A DNA stretch of 12,929 nucleotides from an uncultured Selenomonas sp. (GCA_905373085.1 CAJPRR010000052.1:1-12929), one strand, 5' to 3'. Shown: positions 1-9,374, numbered from the stretch's first letter. Notes: a model not told the origin generated them from the sequence alone. Program-made: numbers and translations.

Positions 1-3000
1 CACGATGAAGCATGGGCAGGACGCACGGCGAGCGGGCAGACCGTCGAAGGCAACAAACTCACCGTCGCAGGCGGCACGCTCAACATCGCCGCTTACGGCG
101 GACTCGTTGAGAACAAGAAGCACAAGACCGACGGCACGTTCCAGGATGCGGGCAACGCCAAGAAAAACATCCTCGAAATCACGGGCGGCACGATCGCCAA
201 CGCCTACGGCTCAAAAGTCATGACAGCCGCCGGCGAAGCCGAAGAAAACAGCGTCAAAATCACAGGCGGTACCGTCAACGACGCTTACGGCGTAGATCTT
301 GCCCAAGCGACGAACACGAAAAACGCAAGAAAAAACAAAGCCGAAGTTGCGAACGGCAACTTGAGCGGCTCTCTTTACGGCGCCCATACGGCGGGAAGCG
401 GCTCTCTCGCAGAAAGCGAAGTCAATGTCTCGGGCGGCACGATCGCAGGTTCCGTCTACGGCAGCGACGTCGCCTCGGGCGCGGGAAGCGCCACGGGCAG
501 CAAGATCACGCTGACGGGCGGCATGATCACAGGCTCCGTCTACGGCGGCAAGACTGCCGGCACGGGCGCGACGACGGGTCATACGCTAAGCCTCAACGGC
601 GGCACGGTAGGCGGCAATGTCTACGGCGGACACGCGGCGTCGGGCGCGACGACGGGCAACACCGTCAACCTCGGCAATGGCACGACGAACGCCGCCACTG
701 TCGTCACGGGCACGGTCTATGGCGGCAGCGGGGCGACGGATACGGACAACGTCCTTAACGTCAACACCAATGCCACGGCGGGCAACATCGCCAACTTCAG
801 CATGGTAAAATTCAACTTCAACGCGACCTTCAACCAGGCGAACCCCATGCTGAACCTTGTCGGCGGCACCGTCACCAACCTCGACTGGAGCAAGTTCAAG
901 CATACGGGCAACGCGCCGAGCGGCCAGTCCGTCCTCCTGCAGAACATGACAGGCATCAACGTCGACCACTACACGGGTGCGAAAGAAATCTCCTCGACCG
1001 GCACGCACGAATACACCATCGACACCGACACCAACACGGCGACGGCGAAGCAGATCCTCTACGGCGGCTACCAGTTCAAGGACGCCAATACGACGCCGAC
1101 GACAGGAAATGCTCTGGCAGACATCTGGGCCGGCCGCTCCGTCATCGGCAACACGACGACGAACAACACGCTGACGATCAACGGCACGACGCATCGCGAC
1201 GCCTACGGCGGCTGGACGGCGGGCACGGGCACGACGGCAGCGGCGAAATTCGACAGCACGAACAATACCGTCAACCTCAAGGCGGGCACGGTGCGCACCG
1301 TCTACGGCGGCTTCACCTCCGTGCAAACGGGCAGCGCCACGGGCAACAAGGTCACGATCTCGGGCGGCGCCGTCACGGGCGCAGGCTACGGCAAAGTCTA
1401 CGGCGGCTATCTTTCCCATGCCTCGGCGACGGGCAATGCCACAGGCAACACCGTGACCATCACGGGCGGCTCGATGACCGACGTCTACGGCGGCTTCACG
1501 AACGGCACGGGCGCGACCACGGGCAACACCGTCAACCTCGGCACGGAAGCCGATGCCGTCGCTGCGGGCACGACGATCGGCACGATCTACGGCGGCAGCA
1601 AGCCGACCGCCACGAACAACGCGCTCAACGTCTACGACTCCGTGACGGCGGGCAACATTGCCAATTTTGACACGGTCAACTTCAAGGCGACGAGCAGCCA
1701 CATCCAGACAGGCGACACACTCCTGACCCTGAACGGCGGTGCGACGAGCCTCGACTGGAAGAAACTCCACGTCGACAACCTCGACAGCCTCAACGCGAGC
1801 GCCACGAGCGACACGATCCTGACGCTCATGCGCCATACGGCAAACAACATCAACCTCGCGAACTACAGCACGACAGGAACGCGCGGCCGCATCCACTCGG
1901 CCGACTACGAAGCCGACATCATGACCGACGGCAACAGCGCGACGACACAGAACATCTATCTCAAGGGCTACCGCTTCCGGAACAACACGGCAAGTTACGC
2001 CGCCGGCACGGCTACGGACGCATGGGGCGGACGCTCGCAGATTGGCAACAAGGTAGAGAACAACAAGCTGACCTTGACGGGCGGCAGCGCGACGCTTGTC
2101 GCGCGCGGCGGACTCGTCTCGAACACCGAGCGCGACGCTCACGGCAACCTCAAGACCACGGGCGACGCCGAAAAGAACAGCCTCATCCTCAACGCGGGCG
2201 CGAACACCCTCAACGCTTACGGCGCCCAAGTGCGCACGAAATCCGGCAGCGCGACGGAAAACACCGCCACGCTCAACGCCGGCACGGTCAACGGCAGCCT
2301 CTACGGCGCATCCTTGAGCGCTGCAGGCGCCACGGGAAGCGCGACGAAGAACAAGGTCGAACTCCAAGGCGGCGCCGTCACAGGCAGCGTCTACGGCAGC
2401 CACATCGCCGACGGCGCGGCGACGGGCAATGCAACAGCGAGCACCGTCACCGTTACCGGCGGCACAGTCGCAGGCGACATCTACGCAGGCTTTACGAACG
2501 GCACAGGCAAGACCACGGGCAACACCGTCAACCTCGGCGACGGCGAGCACAGCCTCGCCGCAGGCACGAACATCACCGGCACGATCCACGGCGGCAACAA
2601 GGCGGACGCTTCAGGCAACACCCTGAACGTCAAGACCAATGCGACGGCGGGCAACATCAAGAACTTTCAAAGCATCAAGCTCACCCTGAAGAGCGGCGCC
2701 TTCAACCCCGCCAACGCCCTCCTGCGGCTTGCGGGAGGAGCGCAGACGACGGATCTCGACTGGTCGAAGCTCGAAGTCGACGCGACGACTCTCGCCGCCG
2801 CGCCGAAGAGCTACGAAGCCTACCGCGTCAAGCTTATGGAGAACGCAAATGGCATCAGCTTCATGAAAGGCGCGACGAACACCTATGCCTCGCTGGGCGC
2901 GAAAGAAAGAACCCAGGGCGATCTTGAGTACGTCATCGACACGGACAATCATACGGCGAACGCCGCGAACTCCGTCGATCTTGAAGCATACCAATTCCGG

Positions 3001-6000
3001 AACAAGCAAAATGCCGCTTTCACGGCGGCGGACGGCACGAAAGCCGAAGCCTGGGGCGGCCGCACGAAGGTCGGCAACAAGGTCGAGAACAACAAGCTGA
3101 CCGTCTCCGGCGGCACGCTCACGCAGGCAGCTTACGGCGGCCTTGCCGAAAACTTCAAGCGCGACGATCACGGCAACCTCAAGACCACGGGCGACGCCGA
3201 AAAGAACAGCCTCATCCTCAACGCGGGCGCGAACACCCTCAACGCTTACGGCGCCCAAGTGCGCACGAAATCCGGCAGCGCGACGGAAAACACCGCCACG
3301 CTCAACGCCGGCACGGTCAACGGCAGCCTCTACGGCGCATCCTTGAGCGCTGCAGGCGCCACGGGAAGCGCGACGAAGAACAAGGTCGAACTCCAAGGCG
3401 GCGCCGTCACAGGCAGCGTCTACGGCAGCCACATCGCCGACGGCGCGGCGACGGGCAATGCAACAGCGAGCACCGTCACCGTTACCGGCGGCACAGTCGC
3501 AGGCGACATCTACGCAGGCTTTACGAACGGCACAGGCAAGACCACGGGCAACACCGTCAACCTCGGCGACGGCGAGCACAGCCTCGCCGCAGGCACGAAC
3601 ATCACCGGCACGATCCATGGCGGCAACAAGGCGGATGCGACGGATAACACCTTGAACATCAACACCAACGCGCAGGCCGGCAACATCAAGAACTTCGATC
3701 ATCTGAAGTTCAACCTTAACAGCCATGCGCTCATGCAGAGTACGCCCGTATTGCGTCTCAATTCGAGTGCGACGGGCAACCTCGACTGGAGGAAGCTCGA
3801 CGTCAACGCCGAGAAATTCAACGCGCCGATCAAGACCTACGAAGCATACAACCTCGTCCTCATGGAAAACGCGAACGGCATCAGCTTCCAGCAGGGTGCG
3901 ACGAACACCTATACGGCGGCGGGCGGCGTCAAGAGCACGACGAGCGGCGATTTCGAGTTCACGATCGACACGGCGAACCATACGGCGTCGTCGACGCAGG
4001 TCACGGCCGCAGGCTTCAAATTCAAGAACCACGAGGCGACGTACAACGAAACGCCCGCGCACAATGAAGCCTGGGCGGGACGCACGAACATCGGCAACAA
4101 GGTCGAGAAAAACACGCTCACCGTCTCGGGCGGCACGATCACGACGGCAGCCTACGGCGGCCTCGTCATCAACAACAAGCCCGCCGCTACGACGGGAGAC
4201 GCCGAGAAGAACGCCGTCGCCGTCACGGGCGGCACCGTCGCCAACGTCTACGGCGCCCAGGTGCGCACGAAGGCAGGAAGCGCCTCGGAGAACAGCGCCA
4301 AGATCGCGGGCGGCACGGTCAGCCATGTCTACGGTGCGTCGCTTACGGCTGTAGGTGCGACGGGAAGCGCTTTGAAGAGCCGAGTCGACGTCACGGGCGG
4401 CGCGGTCACGGGAGACGTCTACGGCGGTCAGATTGTCGACACAGGCGCGACGGGAAGCGTCACGGAAAGCCAAGTCAACCTCACGGGCGGCAGCGTGGGC
4501 GGCAGCGTCTACGGCGGCCGCACGAACGGCAGCGGCTTCGCCAAGGACAACACCGTCAACATCACAGGCGGCACGCTCCAGGACGTCTACGGCGGCTTCG
4601 CGCAGGCAGGTAAGGCGACGGGCAATACCGTCAACCTCGGCACGGCGACGAACGCCGTCGCCGCAGGCACGAGCGTCGGCACTATCTGGGGCAGTAACAG
4701 CGGCTCTGCAGGCAACACCCTGAACGTCAACAGCCGCCAGGCGAATGCCGCAGACGTCAAGAACTTCGAAAACGTCAACTTCGACGCTTCTCACAACGTC
4801 AGCCACGGCGATACCCTGCTGAGACTGACGAATGGGGCGAACACATCGATCGACTGGTCGAAAATGAAGCTCAAGAACCTCGACGCCGTCACGGCAAGCC
4901 CCACGACAAATCGCATCCTGACGCTCGTCGACAGCGCGAACGACGTCACATTCACGAACTATGATGCAGCGCGCGCCCGGGAAACCAAGAAAGACGGCGA
5001 CTACGAATACGTCCTCAACACCGACAATGCAACCGACCATGCGAAGAAAGTCGACGTCATCGGCTATCGCTTTGCCAACAACCATGCGACCTATGACGCA
5101 TCCTTGGGGACGAACCCCAAAGCGTGGGGCGGGCGCACAAAAGTTGGCAACAAAGTCGAAAACAACTCGCTTGCCGTCACCGGCGGTGCTGTCACCGCCG
5201 CAGCCTATGGCGGCGTCGCCGAAAACTTCGAAGGCGACGGGCATGGCAACTACAAGCCGACCGGCGACGCTGCAAACAACAAACTGAGCCTCGAAGGCGG
5301 CACCGTTGCCGACGGCTACGGCGCTGACGTCCGTACCAAAGCGGGCAATGCCACGGGCAACACCATCGACCTCAAGGGCGCGGCCGTCACAGGAAACCTC
5401 TACGCAGGCGCGCTCACGCACGCCTCGGCAAGCGGCGCCGCTACGGGCAACAAGGTCAACCTCTACAGCGGCACGGTCGCAGGTGACGTCTACGCAGGCT
5501 TCGCTGGAGGCTCCGGCACGACCACAGGCAACACCGTCACCATTGGCGACGGTGCAAACGATGCTCTCGTCACCGTCACGGGCAAACTCTACGGCGGCAA
5601 CAAGTCGGCGACGGACAACGCCCTCGACATCAAGAGCAAGGGCGCCGCAGTCGGCAGCCTCGCCGGCTTCTCCAAGATCAAGTTCAACCTTGGTTCGAGC
5701 GTTGCTGACGGTGATACCGTGCTGACGCTCAACCAAGACACGACACTTGACTACAGCACCGTTGAGAAGCCGACCGGCGGCAGCGTATCCGCATGGCTCG
5801 GCAACGTCATGCAGAAGAAGGCGCACCTCTTCCGGATGGCAGCAGGCAAGACGCTCGCCCTGAACGGCTATGCGCCAGCTATGGGCAGCGAACGTGCAGG
5901 CGACGTCGAATACAGCCTCGTCACCGACAACAACGCTGCGGTCACCACGAGCGGCAGCCTTGACCTCTCCGCCTACAAGTGGCAGAATGCCGACGTGAAG

Positions 6001-8283
6001 ATTACGGGCGCCGTCCCCGACGCCTTCGGCGGCAAGACCGTCTATGGCACGAGCGGCGAGACCAAGAACAACAAGCTCGCGCTCAAGACCGGCGCCGCCG
6101 TCACGAACGCCATCGCGGGCGACACGCAGACAGCGAACGGCACGGCGGAAGGGAACGCTCTGACCGTCGAAGCCGGAACCGCGACGAACGCCCTCGGCGC
6201 GAAGACGAAGGCAGGCAAGGCCGTCAAGAACAAGGCCGTCCTCCAAGGCGGTTCCGTCACGAACCTCAAGGGCGCCGAGAGCGCGGCAGGAGAAGCGCAA
6301 GAGAACACCGCCATCCTCCAGGGCGGCACAGCAGCCGATGTCGTCGGCGCACAAGCCGCAGGCGACGCGACGGAAAACAAGGCCGTCCTCAAGGCGGGCG
6401 CCGTCACGGGCAGCCTCAAGGGCGCGACTAGCGCCGCCAAGGCGAACAAGAACACCGTCGAGATCGAGGGCGGCAACGTCAGCGGCGCCAAGATCATGGG
6501 CGCAGAAGCCAAGGGCGCGGCCGAAGAGAACGTCGTCACCATCAAGGCGGCCGTCTCGAACGCCTCGACCGAGATCACGGGCGCACATTCCACGCACGGC
6601 AATGCTGCGAAGAACATCGTCAACGTCAATGCAACCCTCTCCGGCTCGCTCGTCGGCGGTTCTGCCGGAATGGGCGACGCCACGGACAACGTCCTCAACA
6701 TCAACGCGAACGTCACCGGCGACGTCTACGGTGCGCGTGCACATCACGCTTCCCTCAGGAACACCGTCAACATCAAGGACGGCGTCGCCGTCACAGGAAA
6801 CGTCACGGGAGGCGCCTGCCTCAACGCCAACGAGAACACCATTAACATTGGCCGAGGCTCGACCGTCACAGGCAACGTCATCGGCGGAAACGGCTCCGTC
6901 GAGAACAAGAACAACCTCATCAACCTCAAGGGAGGCGCCGTCACCGGCGACATCATCGGCGGCGCAGGAGCATCCGCCGATAACAACACGCTCGCCGTCT
7001 ATCACGACGAAGCGCACACCGGCCGGGCGCATGACTTCGACAAGATCAAGAACCTCCACTTCTACCTCGGCGAGAACATCGCCAACGAGAATCCGACGCT
7101 CCTGCAGCTCGGCGTCGCAAACAAGGACATCCGCGGCATCAATGTCGGCCTCGGCGTCATGGGACATGCGCACGGTCTCAAGGTCAACGACGTCATCAGC
7201 CTCATGAAAGTCAACGGCGGCACGCTTACGACCGATGCGACCATCACCAACCACGTCGAAGCCATGCATGGCGTATCGCTCCTCTACGGCTTCGACCTCA
7301 TGAAGCGCGGCTCGGGCGAACTCATCGCCACCGTCACCAAGGCGGCCATCAGCGACCAGGCGAAATCCTTCGTCGAGACGAGGGCCGGCATGACCGACTT
7401 CATCAATCGCGGCGCGGATCTTCTGACTGCGAGCGGCATGAGCGCCATCCGGAAAGGAGCTGAAAGCGACAAGGAAAAGGGCAAGTACGACCTCTGGGCC
7501 GTCATGAGCCGCGGCAGCATGAGCGTCGAAAGCGGCTCGCAGATCGACACTGCGGGCTGGAACCTCAGTCTCGGCTGGGCGAAGGAACTCCGGAAGAAGG
7601 ACCGCACGTGGTTCGTCAGCCCCTTCATCGAATACGGCAAGGGAAGCTACGACTCCCATCTCGACGACGGCACGCACGGCAGCGGCAAACTCAGTTACCT
7701 CGGCGCGGGCGTCCTCGCAAGGATGGAGAGAGAAGACGGCCTCTGGCTGCAGGGAGCGCTTCATGCAGGACGCGCGAAGAGCGACTACACGGGCAGCATC
7801 TCCGCCGGCACCGTATCGAACTACGACAGCTCCGACACTTACGTCGCAGCCGAGCTGAGCGTCGGCAAGACGATGAAGCTCAAGGGCGGCGACAAGCTCG
7901 ACGCCTCGCTGCGCTACCTGTGGTCGTACCAGAACGGCGGCGACGTCGCCATCCGGACGGGCAAGTACAACGACGTCTATGACTTCGCGGCGGTCAACTC
8001 GCACCGCCTGCGCCTCGGCGCGAGGTACAGCCACAAGGAAAGCGAGGGCAACGAACTTTACGCCGGACTCTTCTGGGAGTACGAATTCAGCGGCAAGGCA
8101 TGCGCGAGCTTCATGGGCTACGAGGCGCCCAGCCCGAGCCTCAGGGGCGGCAGCGCCCTTCTGGAACTCGGCTGGAGGTTCCAGTCGAAGGATTCGCGCG
8201 TCAGCTACGACCTGAACCTTTCCGGTTGGCAGGGCAAGCGCGAAGGCGTCACGGGAAGCGCTCGTGTGAACTGGGCGTTTTGA
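1..8283 (+). CDS. Giant modular autotransporter (type Va) surface protein, 5'-truncated by window edge
   Basis: The frame is open from base 1, and the residues before the first ATG (220) fit the repeat pattern, so the start lies upstream; 2760 residues are visible. The passenger is built of tandem modules. Each opens with a motif like AWGGRTKVGNKVENN (Trp at residues 5, 376, 675, 1018, 1358, 1709; Phe at 2009), continues as a Gly/Thr/Asn-rich solenoid with VYGG-type turns, and closes with a spacer domain containing LDWSKL (Trp at 296, 586, 921, 1263, 1619). A helical linker near residues 2455-2490 precedes a barrel domain at about 2496-2760 with alternating aromatic strands and a terminal Phe, typical of outer-membrane autotransporters (usual barrel 250-300 residues). 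The family secretes its passenger through its own barrel; a role in adhesion or biofilm is inference. I see only two Cys (GGACLN, KACASF), fitting export. A strong terminator follows the stop. Confidence 0.94.
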   Translation, partial: HDEAWAGRTASGQTVEGNKLTVAGGTLNIAAYGGLVENKKHKTDGTFQDAGNAKKNILEITGGTIANAYGSKVMTAAGEAEENSVKITGGTVNDAYGVDLAQATNTKNARKNKAEVANGNLSGSLYGAHTAGSGSLAESEVNVSGGTIAGSVYGSDVASGAGSATGSKITLTGGMITGSVYGGKTAGTGATTGHTLSLNGGTVGGNVYGGHAASGATTGNTVNLGNGTTNAATVVTGTVYGGSGATDTDNVLNVNTNATAGNIANFSMVKFNFNATFNQANPMLNLVGGTVTNLDWSKFKHTGNAPSGQSVLLQNMTGINVDHYTGAKEISSTGTHEYTIDTDTNTATAKQILYGGYQFKDANTTPTTGNALADIWAGRSVIGNTTTNNTLTINGTTHRDAYGGWTAGTGTTAAAKFDSTNNTVNLKAGTVRTVYGGFTSVQTGSATGNKVTISGGAVTGAGYGKVYGGYLSHASATGNATGNTVTITGGSMTDVYGGFTNGTGATTGNTVNLGTEADAVAAGTTIGTIYGGSKPTATNNALNVYDSVTAGNIANFDTVNFKATSSHIQTGDTLLTLNGGATSLDWKKLHVDNLDSLNASATSDTILTLMRHTANNINLANYSTTGTRGRIHSADYEADIMTDGNSATTQNIYLKGYRFRNNTASYAAGTATDAWGGRSQIGNKVENNKLTLTGGSATLVARGGLVSNTERDAHGNLKTTGDAEKNSLILNAGANTLNAYGAQVRTKSGSATENTATLNAGTVNGSLYGASLSAAGATGSATKNKVELQGGAVTGSVYGSHIADGAATGNATASTVTVTGGTVAGDIYAGFTNGTGKTTGNTVNLGDGEHSLAAGTNITGTIHGGNKADASGNTLNVKTNATAGNIKNFQSIKLTLKSGAFNPANALLRLAGGAQTTDLDWSKLEVDATTLAAAPKSYEAYRVKLMENANGISFMKGATNTYASLGAKERTQGDLEYVIDTDNHTANAANSVDLEAYQFRNKQNAAFTAADGTKAEAWGGRTKVGNKVENNKLTVSGGTLTQAAYGGLAENFKRDDHGNLKTTGDAEKNSLILNAGANTLNAYGAQVRTKSGSATENTATLNAGTVNGSLYGASLSAAGATGSATKNKVELQGGAVTGSVYGSHIADGAATGNATASTVTVTGGTVAGDIYAGFTNGTGKTTGNTVNLGDGEHSLAAGTNITGTIHGGNKADATDNTLNINTNAQAGNIKNFDHLKFNLNSHALMQSTPVLRLNSSATGNLDWRKLDVNAEKFNAPIKTYEAYNLVLMENANGISFQQGATNTYTAAGGVKSTTSGDFEFTIDTANHTASSTQVTAAGFKFKNHEATYNETPAHNEAWAGRTNIGNKVEKNTLTVSGGTITTAAYGGLVINNKPAATTGDAEKNAVAVTGGTVANVYGAQVRTKAGSASENSAKIAGGTVSHVYGASLTAVGATGSALKSRVDVTGGAVTGDVYGGQIVDTGATGSVTESQVNLTGGSVGGSVYGGRTNGSGFAKDNTVNITGGTLQDVYGGFAQAGKATGNTVNLGTATNAVAAGTSVGTIWGSNSGSAGNTLNVNSRQANAADVKNFENVNFDASHNVSHGDTLLRLTNGANTSIDWSKMKLKNLDAVTASPTTNRILTLVDSANDVTFTNYDAARARETKKDGDYEYVLNTDNATDHAKKVDVIGYRFANNHATYDASLGTNPKAWGGRTKVGNKVENNSLAVTGGAVTAAAYGGVAENFEGDGHGNYKPTGDAANNKLSLEGGTVADGYGADVRTKAGNATGNTIDLKGAAVTGNLYAGALTHASASGAATGNKVNLYSGTVAGDVYAGFAGGSGTTTGNTVTIGDGANDALVTVTGKLYGGNKSATDNALDIKSKGAAVGSLAGFSKIKFNLGSSVADGDTVLTLNQDTTLDYSTVEKPTGGSVSAWLGNVMQKKAHLFRMAAGKTLALNGYAPAMGSERAGDVEYSLVTDNNAAVTTSGSLDLSAYKWQNADVKITGAVPDAFGGKTVYGTSGETKNNKLALKTGAAVTNAIAGDTQTANGTAEGNALTVEAGTATNALGAKTKAGKAVKNKAVLQGGSVTNLKGAESAAGEAQENTAILQGGTAADVVGAQAAGDATENKAVLKAGAVTGSLKGATSAAKANKNTVEIEGGNVSGAKIMGAEAKGAAEENVVTIKAAVSNASTEITGAHSTHGNAAKNIVNVNATLSGSLVGGSAGMGDATDNVLNINANVTGDVYGARAHHASLRNTVNIKDGVAVTGNVTGGACLNANENTINIGRGSTVTGNVIGGNGSVENKNNLINLKGGAVTGDIIGGAGASADNNTLAVYHDEAHTGRAHDFDKIKNLHFYLGENIANENPTLLQLGVANKDIRGINVGLGVMGHAHGLKVNDVISLMKVNGGTLTTDATITNHVEAMHGVSLLYGFDLMKRGSGELIATVTKAAISDQAKSFVETRAGMTDFINRGADLLTASGMSAIRKGAESDKEKGKYDLWAVMSRGSMSVESGSQIDTAGWNLSLGWAKELRKKDRTWFVSPFIEYGKGSYDSHLDDGTHGSGKLSYLGAGVLARMEREDGLWLQGALHAGRAKSDYTGSISAGTVSNYDSSDTYVAAELSVGKTMKLKGGDKLDASLRYLWSYQNGGDVAIRTGKYNDVYDFAAVNSHRLRLGARYSHKESEGNELYAGLFWEYEFSGKACASFMGYEAPSPSLRGGSALLELGWRFQSKDSRVSYDLNLSGWQGKREGVTGSARVNWAF
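2139..2588. repeat. Perfect 450-bp direct repeat, copy 1
   Basis: Compared base by base by eye with 3168-3617, this stretch has no mismatch. The first differences are C2138 versus A3167 on the left and C2589 versus T3618 on the right. The offset is 1029 bp, exactly 343 codons, so the copies are in the same reading frame. Third-codon positions are identical too, which points to recent duplication or gene conversion rather than selection on the protein. Confidence 0.95.
3168..3617. repeat. Perfect 450-bp direct repeat, copy 2
   Basis: Second copy of the 2139-2588 repeat, lying in the following module of the passenger. Sequence outside the identical block diverges to ordinary module-level similarity. 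Recombination between the copies would delete or add 1029 bp in frame, that is, one whole module. Confidence 0.95.
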
Positions 8284-8319
8284 GGAATGGAAACAGAATA
8301 GACGATAGAAGGGAAGGGG

Positions 8320-8355
8320 AGCTGTCGCACATAAATCATGTGCGGCAGCTTTTTT
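8320..8355 (+). terminator. Intrinsic terminator of the autotransporter gene
   Basis: An 11-bp stem (8320-8330 with 8340-8350, one G-U pair) can be extended by two A-T pairs around a short loop. It is followed by a run of T from 8351 and lies 36 bp after the stop codon. Confidence 0.9.
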
Positions 8356-8489
8356 CGTGCAAAAAAGCCTCCCGCCTAGCAAAAGGCGTGTAGTTTGCCA
8401 AAACGACACGCACAAACGTACTTCATGTCAAGCGCGCTTCCGCTTCTGCGAAGTCTCATCATATCTTTAGGATCAGCATGGGGGGCATA

Positions 8490-8526
8490 AAAAAACCGCC
8501 TGCCCGACAGGGTTCGGCGGTTTTTT
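8490..8526 (-). terminator. Bidirectional terminator, end of the vWA transcript
   Basis: AAAAAACCGCC (8490-8500) pairs with GGCGGTTTTTT (8516-8526), with a smaller CCC/GGG stem inside. The A-run and T-run make it work in either direction. It lies 33 bp past the stop of the minus-strand vWA gene and can also back up the terminator of the convergent autotransporter gene. Confidence 0.85.
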
Positions 8527-8559
8527 CCAAAACTATCTCTCTTATTCGCAGCAAGCGTC

Positions 8560-9231
8560 TCACTTCTTCCCTCGCTTCTTCCTGCAATAGTCGGCGATCG
8601 CGCCGCTCCAGCCGGCGCCGACGACGCCCGTCTTTATGAAGCCGCACGTCATTGCGCTGAGCGAGGCGAAGTTTTCGCGCACGCCGCCCGCATCGCACGC
8701 GAACTCCACGGAGTTTTCCCGACGGATGCCGAGATCGCCCGCGACGGCGACGGCATCCATGTTCGCGCCGAGGAAGACGAACTCCCAGCCATGCTTTTCC
8801 TCCTGATGCCCGATGAGCTTCTTGATCTTCTTCGCCGTGTAGTGCACGCTTGAGTTCTCAAGGCCGTCGGTCGTGATGACGAACATCGTGCGCACGGGGC
8901 GATCCTCTTCCCGCGCGTACTTGTGGATATTGCGGATGTGCTGGATCGAGTCGCCGATGGCGTCGAGAAGCGCCGTGCAGCCGCGCGTGAAATATTCGCG
9001 TCCTGTCAGCGGCGCGACCTTCTCGATCGGCACGCGGTCGTGAATGACCTCGACCTCGTCGTCAAAGAGCACGGTGGAAACGAGGATGTCCGTGCTTTCT
9101 TCCTGCTGGCGGCGCAGCATGCCGTTGAAGCCGCCGATGGTGTCCGATTCCAGTCCCGACATCGAGCCGCTGCGGTCGAGGATGAATACGAGTTCCGTCC
9201 TGCCTTGCGCCGCTTTCTTTTCTTCCGTCAT
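8560..9231 (-). CDS. Small cytoplasmic von Willebrand factor A (MIDAS) domain protein
   Basis: The 223-residue product is essentially one vWA domain. The metal-ion-dependent adhesion site is complete: DRSGS (D19, S21, S23), a Thr in GCTALLDAIG (T86) and the acidic motif TTDGLENS (D122). No signal peptide or membrane segment is visible, so it should act in the cytosol. I chose the ATG at 9231 (MTEEKK) because AAAGGGAG (9241-9248) sits 9 nt upstream. The ATG at 9240 would abut this site, and the longer frame to 9324 has no ribosome site and crosses the likely promoter. Single-domain vWA proteins of this form are common in Firmicutes and are annotated only by domain; the binding partner is unknown. 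It is the last gene of the minus-strand block. Confidence 0.93.
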   Translation of the reverse strand: MTEEKKAAQGRTELVFILDRSGSMSGLESDTIGGFNGMLRRQQEESTDILVSTVLFDDEVEVIHDRVPIEKVAPLTGREYFTRGCTALLDAIGDSIQHIRNIHKYAREEDRPVRTMFVITTDGLENSSVHYTAKKIKKLIGHQEEKHGWEFVFLGANMDAVAVAGDLGIRRENSVEFACDAGGVRENFASLSAMTCGFIKTGVVGAGWSGAIADYCRKKRGKK

Positions 9232-9240
9232 GATGAGCAT

Positions 9241-9248
9241 CTCCCTTT
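9241..9248 (-). promoter_or_regulatory. Ribosome binding site of the vWA gene
   Basis: AAAGGGAG on the minus strand, 9 nt before ATG 9231. It decides the start over the in-frame ATG at 9240 and the upstream ATG at 9324. Confidence 0.7.
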
Positions 9249-9278
9249 CTTGCCGGTGGTTTTCTCTTCTGTGAACCC

Positions 9279-9287
9279 ATTGTAGCA
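9279..9287 (-). promoter_or_regulatory. Probable extended -10 promoter of the vWA gene
   Basis: On the minus strand TGC precedes TACAAT (9284-9279), an extended -10 element. No good -35 is spaced correctly (TTGCCG is only 14 nt upstream). It lies in the 143-bp gap after the upstream gene and would start transcription roughly 40 nt before ATG 9231. Confidence 0.5.
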
Positions 9288-9331
9288 AGAAAAAGAAGCG
9301 GCAAGGTCGCACGGCGGGCGACATCTGAGGC

Positions 9332-9350
9332 GCAGCGCATCCATGCGTGC
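9332..9350. other. Short hairpin downstream of the 207-residue gene
   Basis: GCA(G)CGCA pairs with TGCGTGC around a 4-nt loop, with one bulged base. There is no T-run on either side, so it is not a standard intrinsic terminator. It may stabilise the 3' end of the upstream minus-strand message or mean nothing. Confidence 0.3.
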
Positions 9351-9374
9351 GTCATGATAGGCTTCGGCCTCATC

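Larger units (their letters stand above)
13..7200 (+). repeat. Seven tandem protein modules of the autotransporter passenger
   Basis: Measured from the Trp/Phe of the AWGGR-like motif, successive modules are 371, 299, 343, 340, 351 and 300 residues long. A seventh, more diverged module starts at nt 6025 (DAFGGK) and runs into the barrel linker. In the six complete modules the distance from the spacer LDW (LDY at residue 1918) to the next AWGGR-like motif is nearly fixed (80-97 residues). The distance from AWGGR to LDW varies (209-291), so length change comes from gain or loss of short solenoid rungs of the type GNTVTITGG...VYGG. The right boundary is approximate. Confidence 0.85.

Noticed and set aside
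220..222. ATG at 220 as the start of the autotransporter gene
   Set aside because: The same frame is open back to base 1, and those residues include the full module motif (AWAGRT, NKLTVAGGTL, AAYGGL). There is no signal peptide and no ribosome site at 220.
1..8283. CRISPR-like array suggested by the many short repeats
   Set aside because: The repeats are coding, diverged and in frame, and they vary in length without constant spacers. They encode solenoid rungs.
586..8415. Very long open frames on the minus strand opposite the autotransporter (667 and 1934 codons)
   Set aside because: Both lie in codon register with the plus-strand gene, so they are interrupted only where the gene uses TTA, CTA or TCA codons, which it avoids. 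The break between them is the single TCA Ser codon at 2611. The translations are Arg/Ala/Val/Asp-rich with no domain logic.
8284..8480. Promoter-like TTGACA at 8426-8431 (minus strand) and weak hairpins near 8370-8390 and 8436-8452
   Set aside because: No -10 lies 16-18 nt downstream of the TTGACA, and the hairpins have short or bulged stems. No gene there needs them.
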